DNA of 5,315 nucleotides, from the NCBI GenBank assembly GCA_028293305.1, contig JAQGPD010000553.1, positions 1 to 5,315 on the forward strand. Reading direction: 5' to 3'. Numbering within the stretch: the stretch's first letter is position 1; each line of letters starts with the position of its first letter. Shown here one piece after another: positions 1 through 4,701 of the stretch. A program made the translations under genes and the position numbers. The notes below the pieces were generated by a model, which was not told the origin of the DNA, did no database searches, and saw only the letters and a list, made by a program, of their open reading frames with translations. Source of the DNA: Verrucomicrobiales bacterium. GTDB taxonomy: Bacteria; Verrucomicrobiota; Verrucomicrobiia; Verrucomicrobiales; V1-33.

Positions 1-31
1 ATACGCCCCCCCCCGCCCCGCCTTTTCGCTG

Positions 32-985
32 GTGGACGTCATCCTCAATCGCGAAGCCGGCACCATCGCGAAAATCGGACCCGAAATCATCGCCGAAAAA
101 CTCGAACAGATTTTCGAATCCGAGGGAGTGACCGCCAAAGTCCATTTGGTCGCCGGCACCGAGGTGGACGCCGCACTGGCCAAAGCCCTGGATGGCCCCG
201 GCCAGGCCGTGATCGTGGGGGGCGGCGATGGCACGGTGGCCGCCGCCGCCACCGTCCTCGCCGGAAGTTCCAAGCCCCTGGGCATCCTGCCGCTCGGCAC
301 CTTCAACCTGGCTGCCCGGGATGCCGGCATGCCCCTCGACTGGGAGGAAGCCGCCCGCGCCTTGATCCATGCCCCCATCTCCCCGTCCGACCTCCTGGAC
401 TTCGACGGCAAAATGTTTTGCTGCGTCATGGTCCTCGGCTTCTATCCCGCCCTCGCCCTCGGCCGCACCGGCTATGAGGGCAACTGGATGGTCCGCGCCT
501 GGCGCAGCGCCATCGGCGTTTTCCGGAATGCCGCCACGTTCCCGCCCCTCCACCTCAGACTCACCGTCGATGGCCGGGAAACCACATTCCGCACCAGCAT
601 GGCCGTCCTCGTCAATAACGACTTCGAGGACCTCTTCGGTCTCATCCCCCGGCGCCGTTCCCTGAACGGCGGATTCTTCACCGTTTACCTCTCAAAACAC
701 CGCACCCGATGGGGCCTCTTCCTCACCTTCCTATCCTGGCTTCTCGGTCGATGGAAACAGGATCGGGAAATGACCGCCCTCCACGCCACGAAACTCACCA
801 TCACCGTCCGCCACCGCCGCTCCCTCCCCGTCATGCGCGATGGAGAACTGACAAAACTTCCCATCCCCTTCACCGTCAAACTCAGGCCCGGAGCCCTGCA
901 ACTCCTCGCCCCCCGCCTCCTGACCGAATCCCCCGAAACAACAGAAATCCCTCAAACCCCGGCAAGCCTCCCCGCCCACCCCTGA
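32..985 (+). CDS. Diacylglycerol kinase family lipid kinase (DAGKc/YegS/LCB5-like), 5' end uncertain
   Basis: Predicted to phosphorylate a lipid such as diacylglycerol or a sphingoid-like base with ATP at the inner membrane face; the true substrate cannot be read from sequence. With GTG at 32 as residue 1, an N-terminal NREAGT matches the family's N-x-x-(A/S)-G strand. The nucleotide-binding GGGDGT lies at residues 63-68, PLGTFN at 87-92 (family PLGTxN), and the C-terminal DGE at 270-272. The length (317 aa) is normal for COG1597 proteins. The last ~20 residues are a Pro/Thr-rich tail outside the fold. The start is doubtful: the frame is open back to base 2 through a C-rich stretch (reading ...FSLVDVILNREAGT), and no ribosome binding site precedes the GTG. 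The gene may therefore begin outside the window. No partner gene is visible; the next gene is convergent. The family call is firm; the specific substrate is unknown. Confidence 0.88.
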   Translation: MDVILNREAGTIAKIGPEIIAEKLEQIFESEGVTAKVHLVAGTEVDAALAKALDGPGQAVIVGGGDGTVAAAATVLAGSSKPLGILPLGTFNLAARDAGMPLDWEEAARALIHAPISPSDLLDFDGKMFCCVMVLGFYPALALGRTGYEGNWMVRAWRSAIGVFRNAATFPPLHLRLTVDGRETTFRTSMAVLVNNDFEDLFGLIPRRRSLNGGFFTVYLSKHRTRWGLFLTFLSWLLGRWKQDREMTALHATKLTITVRHRRSLPVMRDGELTKLPIPFTVKLRPGALQLLAPRLLTESPETTEIPQTPASLPAHP

Positions 986-1095
986 CCCGCCGCACAACGC
1001 TTACAACAGCCCCGCCTGACTGGCCGCCACCATCAGCACACCACTCCGGCGCCGTGTTCTGGAGCCATTTAAATTTTGCCCTGGCCAGCGTCCGG

Positions 1096-1122
1096 ACCCC
1101 GGAGGGGTTGAATATTTATAGC
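1096..1122 (+). repeat. Short GC hairpin with AT-rich tail (candidate dispersed repeat)
   Basis: ACCCC (1096-1100), triloop GGA, GGGGT (1104-1108), then the tail TGAATATTTATAGC (1109-1122). The layout of a 5-bp GC stem, a 3-base loop and a GAAT-type tail recurs in looser form at 1237-1249 with its tail at 1222-1236 on the other strand. The hairpin is seen directly; that it belongs to a dispersed repeat family is inferred from this recurrence. Confidence 0.4.
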
Positions 1123-1144
1123 TACAGCGGGCGGTTATGTTCAA

Positions 1145-1197
1145 GCTCCGTAGGAGCGACATCTGACTCCACCGTGGGAGATATGCCGCTCCTACCG
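1145..1197. repeat. REP-like imperfect palindrome (GTAGGAGCG...CGCTCCTAC)
   Basis: GTAGGAGCG (1150-1158) pairs perfectly with CGCTCCTAC (1187-1195). Pairing continues inward with interruptions: CAT (1160-1162) with ATG (1183-1185), and CTCC (1167-1170) with GGAG (1177-1180), closing a loop at 1171-1176. The left arm also forms a competing mini-hairpin, GCTCC (1145-1149), GTA, GGAGC (1153-1157). A GTAG tetranucleotide at the foot of an imperfect GC-rich stem is the layout of REP elements mobilised by RAYT (TnpA-REP) transposases. No such transposase is in the window, and only one copy is seen. The T-run at 1204-1210 could make it a plus-strand terminator for the lipid kinase. Confidence 0.55.
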
Positions 1198-1221
1198 AGC
1201 GTGTTTTTTTGCCATGGGGCC

Positions 1222-1249
1222 GGCCATCAGGATTTCGGCCCTCCGGGCC
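1222..1249 (-). repeat. Second GC hairpin with tail, opposite orientation
   Basis: On the minus strand GGCCC (1249-1245), loop GGA (1244-1242) and GGGCC (1241-1237) form a 5-bp stem with the same GGA triloop as the 1096-1122 hairpin. It is followed by GAAATCCTGATGGCC (1236-1222). On the plus strand GGGCCG (1217-1222) and CGGCCC (1236-1241) offer a competing stem. It may be a diverged, inverted relative of the 1096-1122 element; the similarity is short and could be convergent. Confidence 0.35.
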
Positions 1250-1394
1250 TGAATCGTTACCAGCATAACGGCTATCATATTTTCAGTTTACTCCAGCCTC
1301 ACAAAAGCGGCTCCCATAACATATCATACCCACAGCCCGACCGACCCTCGACTCTCTCAGCATCCAACCGTCAATGCGCAATAGCGGTGGTTTT

Positions 1395-1427
1395 AAAAAG
1401 TTCGGGACCATTAGCAAAAATGGACCC
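1395..1427 (-). terminator. Intrinsic terminator of tRNA-Ser
   Basis: On the minus strand GGGTCCATT (1427-1419), loop TTTGCT (1418-1413) and AATGGTCCC (1412-1404) form an 8-bp stem with one T-T mismatch. GAAC and then five T (1399-1395) follow. It begins 13 bases past the tRNA 3' CCA, which fits termination of a single-tRNA transcript. Confidence 0.75.
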
Positions 1428-1440
1428 GGAAAAGAAAAGA

Positions 1441-1530
1441 TGGCGGAAGGGGTGGGATTCGAACCCACGGTGAGTTGCCCCACGTTCGATTTCGAGTCGA
1501 GTGCCTTAAACCGAGCTCAGCCACCCTTCC
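1441..1530 (-). tRNA. tRNA-Ser (anticodon CGA, reads UCG)
   Basis: The 90 bases fold on the minus strand as a class II tRNA. The acceptor GGAAGGG (1530-1524) pairs with CCCTTCC (1451-1445), followed by discriminator G and encoded CCA (1443-1441). The anticodon loop CTCGAAA (1496-1490) has anticodon CGA at 1494-1492. A long variable arm, GTGGG-GCAA-CTCAC, marks a serine-type tRNA, and G73 is the serine identity discriminator. The T arm is GTGGG-TTCGAAT-CCCAC. The D stem is three pairs, one of them G-U. One oddity is that the top pair of the anticodon stem (27-43) is C-A rather than Watson-Crick. The gene stands alone, with its own terminator downstream. Confidence 0.95.
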
Positions 1531-1744
1531 GTTTATCTTTTTCGGACAATGCGCTTTTCATAACTGAAAACCGCACGCCCGGAGTTTCCCGTCTCAGGAC
1601 GGGCCACCACTATGTCCACGCGAACGCCGGGGGCAAGCAGAAATGGCGGCGAATCCAAACTACTTTTCCATAAGCGGGGGCACGGAACCGCACGACATGG
1701 CTGGAAAACCCCAAGCCATCAGATGAGCGTGAATAGCCGACCTC
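1531..1744. other. Gene-free interval upstream of tRNA-Ser and downstream of aguA
   Basis: No supported gene. It must contain the tRNA promoter, but no convincing -35/-10 pair could be fixed. A short perfect hairpin, CCCGTC-TCAG-GACGGG (1588-1603), sits 58 bases upstream of the tRNA and has no T-run on either side. Confidence 0.4.
1697..1719 (-). terminator. Hairpin 25 bases past the aguA stop, possible 3' end structure
   Basis: On the minus strand ATGGCT (1719-1714), a bulged T, GG, loop GGTTTT, then CC and AGCCAT (1702-1697) form an 8-bp stem. There is no U-tract after it, so it is not a classical intrinsic terminator. It may protect the 3' end of the aguA message or work with Rho. Confidence 0.3.
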
Positions 1745-2812
1745 TCATAACAAAGGCACCGAGCCGCGCGCGGCGGGGACTTGCTGTGTCAGGCAATGGA
1801 AGGAACCCAGGCCCCACACCAATTCACGGGAATTGATAGGAACGATGCGGCGGTCCGGGAAAGCCTCGCTCAGGATCGCGATGGCATCGGAATCGCGCGG
1901 ATCGCCGAACACCGGCAAAAGCACCACTTTGTTGGCGATGTAAAAATTCGCATAACTCGCCGGCAGTCGCTCGCCATCGATGATCACCGGCGCGGGCATG
2001 GGCAGGGTGATGACGTTCAGCGGGCTCCCATCCTCCGTGGTCATGCGGCACAAACGTTGATAGTTCTCCTCCAGCGGCCGATGGTTCACATCGGTTTCAT
2101 CCTCCTCGATAACAGTCAGGACCGTCTCCGCATTGATGAAACGCGTGATGTCGTCAATATGCCCATCCGTGTCGTCGCCCACGATTCCGTCATGCAGCCA
2201 TAACACTTTTTCAAAACCAAGCCAGTCATTCAGATGCGCCTCGATCCCGGCCCGGTCCAGGTGCGGATTCCGGTTGGGATTCAGCAGGCAACTTTCCGTC
2301 GTGAGCACCGTGCCGCAGCCGTTGCAGTCGATGGATCCGCCTTCCAGCACCAGACCGGCATCAAACTCCGGCAACCCCAGAACGCGCGCCATGGCGGAGG
2401 AAATATTATTGTCAGGAAACGCCTCCGGATACTTCCCACCCCAGGCGTTGTATTTCCAGGACGTCGCCGCCACCTGGCGGAGTTCATCATTCACCACAAA
2501 AATCGCCCCATGATCCCGGCACCACGGATACACCGCCGGGATGTCCGTGATAACCAGATTCTTTTTGGTCTCGTCATCCAGATTCGCGTTCACATAGGCG
2601 CGGTCGTCCGGGTCCGTGCAGTTGAGGTAAAGCGGCTCCGAGGAAGTAATGGCGCGGATCATTTCCAAAAACACCGGCAGCACGCGGTCATGGTGATCGC
2701 CCTCCGGAAAGGACGTATCCTTCCGGGACGGCCAGCTCATCCAGGTGGCGGCATGAGGTTCCCATTCCGCCGGCATGCGCCAGCCCTGTTCGGACAAAGA
2801 AAGTTCAGACAT
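1745..2812 (-). CDS. aguA: Agmatine deiminase (agmatine iminohydrolase)
   Basis: Hydrolyses agmatine to N-carbamoylputrescine and ammonia in the cytoplasm, the second step of the arginine-decarboxylase route to putrescine. With the start used here (355 aa) the family landmarks are in order: RMPAEWEPHAATWMSWP near residues 12-28, WCRDHG at 97-102, EGG with Glu157, CNGxGTxLTTExCLLNxNRN at 163-182, DTDGHIDD with His218 and Asp220, and the catalytic Cys340 in FHCLTQQ near the C terminus. This is the Glu/His/Asp/Cys set of the guanidine-modifying (PAD-type) fold. The frame also has an ATG at 2869 that would add 19 residues. The 2812 start is preferred because family members begin shortly before the RMPAEWEPH motif and because a terminator-like hairpin lies inside the extra stretch. 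Neither start has a well-placed ribosome binding site. The context before the active Cys (GLGSFHC) departs slightly from the usual GGGNIHC. It follows aguB, 73 bases apart. Confidence 0.93.
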   Translation of the reverse strand: MSELSLSEQGWRMPAEWEPHAATWMSWPSRKDTSFPEGDHHDRVLPVFLEMIRAITSSEPLYLNCTDPDDRAYVNANLDDETKKNLVITDIPAVYPWCRDHGAIFVVNDELRQVAATSWKYNAWGGKYPEAFPDNNISSAMARVLGLPEFDAGLVLEGGSIDCNGCGTVLTTESCLLNPNRNPHLDRAGIEAHLNDWLGFEKVLWLHDGIVGDDTDGHIDDITRFINAETVLTVIEEDETDVNHRPLEENYQRLCRMTTEDGSPLNVITLPMPAPVIIDGERLPASYANFYIANKVVLLPVFGDPRDSDAIAILSEAFPDRRIVPINSRELVWGLGSFHCLTQQVPAARGSVPLL

Positions 2813-2838
2813 AAAAAAATTGAAGGCGGATCCTCCGG

Positions 2839-2862
2839 AAAAAAGCCCGCCGCGCAAGGCGG
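2839..2862 (-). terminator. Terminator-like hairpin between aguB and aguA
   Basis: On the minus strand CCGCC (2862-2858), loop TTGCGC, GGCGG (2851-2847), then GC and six T (2844-2839). An alternative register pairs GCCGC (2863-2859) with GCGGC (2853-2849). It starts 23 bases after the aguB stop and ends 26 bases before the preferred aguA ATG. It could end or attenuate aguB transcription and so set the aguB:aguA ratio. The overlap with the longer aguA reading argues against the 2869 start. Confidence 0.55.
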
Positions 2863-2885
2863 CATCCATGCGGCGCTTGAAAAGT

Positions 2886-3815
2886 CTAACCTAAAAACCG
2901 CGCCGTCAGATCACCGTAGGCATCCACCCGGCGGTCCCGCAGGAACGGCCATACCTCCCGCTGGCTGCGCACCAGATCCAAATCGATCTCCGCCAATAAC
3001 ACTTCCTCCCCGCCGGTGCCAGCTTGCGCGATCAAGGCCCCGGAGGGATCCGCCACAAAACTGCGGCCCCAGAACTCGATGCCCGGACTTCCGTTAGGGG
3101 CTTCAAATCCACAGCGGTTCGGCGCGGCGACATAACATCCGTTCGCCACCGCGTGGCTGCGCTGGATGACTTCCCAGGATTGATATTGCCGCTCGCCATG
3201 CTCCGCTTTTTCCGGCGCCAGCCAACCGATCGCCGTGGGATAAAACAAAATCTCGGCGCCATGCAGGGCCGTCAATCTGGCCGCCTCGGGATACCATTGA
3301 TCCCAACAAATCAACACCCCGATCCGGCCCACCGCAGTGTCCCAGGCGCGGAAGCCGAGATCGCCGGGCGCGAAGTAAAATTTCTCCTCAAACTGCGGAT
3401 CGTGCGGGATGTGCATCTTCCGATAGGCCCCCAGCAGCGAGCCGTCCGCATCGATCACCGCGCAGGAATTGAAATACAAACCCGGGGCACGCTTCTCATA
3501 AACCGGAAGCAGAATAACCACTTTCAGCTTCTTCGCCAACCGGCAGAACCGATCCGTCAGCGGACCAGGGATCGACTCCGCCAGGCTGAAATAATCGTGA
3601 TTCAGATTCTGACAAAAATAAACCGACGCGAACAACTCCTGCAAACAAACCAACTGCGCCCCCGCCTTCGCCGCCTCCGTGATCCGGCGCTCCGCCTTCT
3701 TCACATTCGCCTCCACATCCTCACTGCAAGTCATCTGGACCAGCGCGATTTTAACACGGTTCGACCGGCGCGCAGGCGCCTCCGGAGCTTTGGATTTGGC
3801 TTTCGACTTGGGCAT
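2886..3815 (-). CDS. aguB: N-carbamoylputrescine amidohydrolase (nitrilase superfamily)
   Basis: Cleaves N-carbamoylputrescine to putrescine, CO2 and ammonia, using the product of AguA encoded just downstream. The 309-aa protein shows the nitrilase-superfamily Glu-Lys-Cys triad: Glu60 in CLQELF, Lys133 in YRKMHIP, and Cys170 in LICWDQWYPEAAR. The CWDQWYPEAAR context and the HDPQFEEKFYFAPGD segment (138-152) are typical of the carbamoylputrescine branch rather than of nitrilases or beta-ureidopropionases. The last ~20 residues (VWPFLRDRRVDAYGDLTARF) also match that branch. An unusual N-terminal tail of about 20 residues (MPKSKAKSKAPEAPARRSNR) is rich in Lys, Ala, Pro and Arg and precedes the first beta strand (VKIALVQM). 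No later in-frame Met or GTG/TTG lies before that strand, so the tail is probably real. No Shine-Dalgarno is seen before the ATG. It is the first gene of the aguBA pair. Confidence 0.94.
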   Translation of the reverse strand: MPKSKAKSKAPEAPARRSNRVKIALVQMTCSEDVEANVKKAERRITEAAKAGAQLVCLQELFASVYFCQNLNHDYFSLAESIPGPLTDRFCRLAKKLKVVILLPVYEKRAPGLYFNSCAVIDADGSLLGAYRKMHIPHDPQFEEKFYFAPGDLGFRAWDTAVGRIGVLICWDQWYPEAARLTALHGAEILFYPTAIGWLAPEKAEHGERQYQSWEVIQRSHAVANGCYVAAPNRCGFEAPNGSPGIEFWGRSFVADPSGALIAQAGTGGEEVLLAEIDLDLVRSQREVWPFLRDRRVDAYGDLTARFLG

Positions 3816-3854
3816 TGGAATGAATCAAAACCGGACAGCATTTCCTTCAAAATT

Positions 3855-3958
3855 GCAACCAGGGACCCCCAAAAAGGAGGATAAACCCGGTCAGTGAGTT
3901 CCCCTGAAATCATGGGAAATTTGCTGGTTGCCAGTCTCGTGCTGCTGACCGGGCAACC
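3855..3958 (-). promoter_or_regulatory. Structured leader/upstream region of aguBA with interleaved inverted repeats
   Basis: Three perfect inverted repeats lie in the 170-base gap before aguB: CCCGGTCAG (3886-3894) with CTGACCGGG (3945-3953), GCAACCAG (3855-3862) with CTGGTTGC (3924-3931), and GGTTGCC (3926-3932) with GGCAACC (3952-3958). The first two interleave (A-B-A'-B', a pseudoknot topology). The third is a local hairpin sharing bases with both, so the pairings are mutually exclusive in part. Read on the minus strand, the last arm ends 39 bases before the aguB ATG. It could be an RNA switch in the aguBA leader or a set of protein operators; it matches no riboswitch class that I can name. 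No clear -35/-10 pair was found. Confidence 0.4.
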
Positions 3959-3985
3959 CCCGCAACCATAAATCCAACTGGCAAT

Positions 3986-4285
3986 TCAACTGCCAAGATG
4001 ATTGCGAATCCAATCAGGATCCCGCCGGCAATCGATTACTGCCCATACTCTGGCCGTGTTATTCTCAAAAGTGTAGAAAATCCCAAAAGGAAATACCGAG
4101 CCCAGCAATCTCCTATAACTGCCGAAAATACAGCGATGATAGCCACCGGAGATTTTCAATCTATCAATATCAGCCCGCAAGCAGCTGCTGAAATAGTCAC
4201 CCAAGCCAGTTTCCAGTGATTCATAAAACCAAAATCCATCCTGCAGATCGGCCATCGCGTCATTAGTGATTTCCACCCTGATCAT
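3986..4285 (-). CDS. RelE/ParE-family toxin of a type II toxin-antitoxin module
   Basis: A 99-aa protein with the RelE/ParE layout: an N-terminal beta strand (MIRVEITNDA), a long helix pair with DGFWFYESLETGLGDYF at 16-32, then the beta-sheet core with YHRCIFGSYRRLL (49-61), FPFGIFYTFENNTARVWAV (65-83), and the C-terminal DCRRDPDWIR (85-94). The GxGxYF and (V/I)xDxRRxPxWI signatures are typical of RelE/ParE proteins encoded next to TIGR02574 antitoxins. Members either cleave mRNA at the ribosome or poison gyrase; the sequence does not decide which. The ATG at 4285 was chosen over an upstream one at 4399 because it overlaps the antitoxin stop as ATGA and because the upstream extension lies in another frame of the antitoxin. 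The coding stretch is more AT-rich than the aguBA genes, suggesting transfer. It is the second gene of the pair. Confidence 0.88.
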   Translation of the reverse strand: MIRVEITNDAMADLQDGFWFYESLETGLGDYFSSCLRADIDRLKISGGYHRCIFGSYRRLLGSVFPFGIFYTFENNTARVWAVIDCRRDPDWIRNHLGS

Positions 4286-4491
4286 GACCTGCCGATTGAA
4301 TGCTTCACGGAGTCCCAATCCAGCATTTTTGCTTCCCCCGATTCCACCCGCGCACGGCGTAGCTCCAGCAAATCCTTTGTCTCCTGCGAGATGGCACACG
4401 TTTCCGCACGCTCACGAAGGTCCTCCCAGATCGCTTCCATAATCAGCAATCTTTCCCGCAGAGGAAGTTGTAAAATTTCTGCCGCACTCAT
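4282..4491 (-). CDS. TIGR02574-family antitoxin (putative addiction module component)
   Basis: A 69-aa acidic, helical protein that begins MSAAEILQLPLRERLLIMEAIWEDL, the typical N terminus of the TIGR02574 addiction-module component, and ends with a toxin-binding region with LDWDSVKHSI at 57-66. It should bind and neutralise the ParE-like toxin encoded next, and probably autoregulates the pair. The ATG at 4491 gives the family start MSAAEIL; another ATG at 4509 would add six residues (MQLISR) and cannot be excluded. No Shine-Dalgarno is seen at either. Its stop overlaps the toxin start by four bases (ATGA), so translation is probably coupled, antitoxin first. Confidence 0.85.
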   Translation of the reverse strand: MSAAEILQLPLRERLLIMEAIWEDLRERAETCAISQETKDLLELRRARVESGEAKMLDWDSVKHSIGRS

Positions 4492-4557
4492 ACGTGAAAT
4501 TAACTGCATCGATGGAGGACGCCACCTGAATTATTAACGCGCCGAAGACCGCCATGC

Positions 4558-4578
4558 GGTTGGCCGAACAGGCCGACC
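4558..4578. repeat. Inverted repeat upstream of the antitoxin, possible operator
   Basis: GGTTGGCC (4558-4565), spacer GAACA, GGCCGACC (4571-4578): 8 of 8 positions pair with one T-G wobble. It lies 66 bases upstream of the antitoxin ATG, a plausible place for an autoregulatory operator of the toxin-antitoxin pair. The sequence TTGGCCGAA at 4560-4568 recurs at 4675-4683. Confidence 0.35.
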
Positions 4579-4587
4579 TATGCATCC

Positions 4588-4613
4588 ACCAAGGCCGTTG
4601 GAGGCCACTTGGT
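4588..4613. repeat. Second inverted repeat in the antitoxin upstream region
   Basis: ACCAAGGCC (4588-4596), loop GTTGGA, GGC (4603-4605), a two-base bulge CA, then CTTGGT (4608-4613): a nine-pair stem with one bulge. Its role is unknown; it lies between the SMC-gene terminator and the 4558-4578 repeat. Confidence 0.3.
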
Positions 4614-4640
4614 AACAACAGTCCAAACTCACCGACCTTC

Positions 4641-4666
4641 AAAAAAATCGATAGACTTGGGCTATC
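4641..4666 (-). terminator. Intrinsic terminator of the SMC-like gene
   Basis: On the minus strand GATAG (4666-4662), loop CCCAAGT, CTATC (4654-4650), GA, then seven T (4647-4641). It starts 36 bases after the stop of the SMC-like gene. The stem is short and AT-rich but the U-tract is strong. It implies that the SMC-like gene is the last in its transcript and that the toxin-antitoxin pair is transcribed separately. Confidence 0.6.
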
Positions 4667-4701
4667 TTTCTTCATTGGCCGAATGCCGGTCGTCCCTTTT
4701 C

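Larger units (their letters stand above)
986..1440. other. Non-coding interval between the lipid kinase and tRNA-Ser
   Basis: No convincing protein gene is seen on either strand. A 254-codon plus-strand frame (709-1473) crosses this stretch but is a shadow of the kinase in another frame that ends inside the tRNA. The interval holds three compact hairpins (1096-1122, 1145-1197, 1222-1249, listed separately) and the tRNA terminator at 1395-1427. A run of seven T at 1204-1210 follows the 1150-1195 hairpin on the plus strand, so that hairpin could also end transcription of the lipid kinase. From about 1261 to 1390 nothing recognisable is seen. Confidence 0.6.

Noticed and set aside
709..1473. A 254-codon plus-strand open frame ending in WRKGWDSNPR
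   Set aside because: It overlaps the kinase in another frame, then crosses non-coding hairpins. Its ending is the well-known false translation of the antisense strand of a tRNA-Ser.
1374..1673. A 99-codon plus-strand frame containing MAEGVGFEPTVS
   Set aside because: This is another antisense reading of tRNA-Ser, a common mis-annotation in databases.
1441..1744. tRNA-Ser as an attachment site for an integrated element
   Set aside because: No integrase and no duplicated tRNA 3' end is seen in the window.
2234..3097. A 287-codon plus-strand open frame opposite aguA/aguB
   Set aside because: It is rich in Arg, His and Pro with no domain signature, and lies antisense to two clearly conserved enzymes; high GC keeps the shadow frame open.
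3024..3884. A 286-codon plus-strand open frame opposite aguB
   Set aside because: Same reason: antisense shadow of a conserved gene with no recognisable motifs.
3912..3971. A 19-codon plus-strand frame encoding a hydrophobic peptide (MGNLLVASLVLLTGQPPQP)
   Set aside because: No ribosome binding site at proper spacing, and it lies within the inverted-repeat region upstream of aguB; too short to support without conservation data.
3886..3971. Resemblance of plus-strand GACCGGGCAACCCCCGCAACC to SAM or cobalamin riboswitch cores
   Set aside because: Only short GC-rich words match; the conserved boxes and helices of those classes are absent, and the downstream genes are on the other strand.
4286..4399. 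An N-terminal extension of the toxin starting at 4399
   Set aside because: It overlaps the antitoxin gene in another frame, and the protein matches the RelE/ParE fold only from the ATG at 4285.
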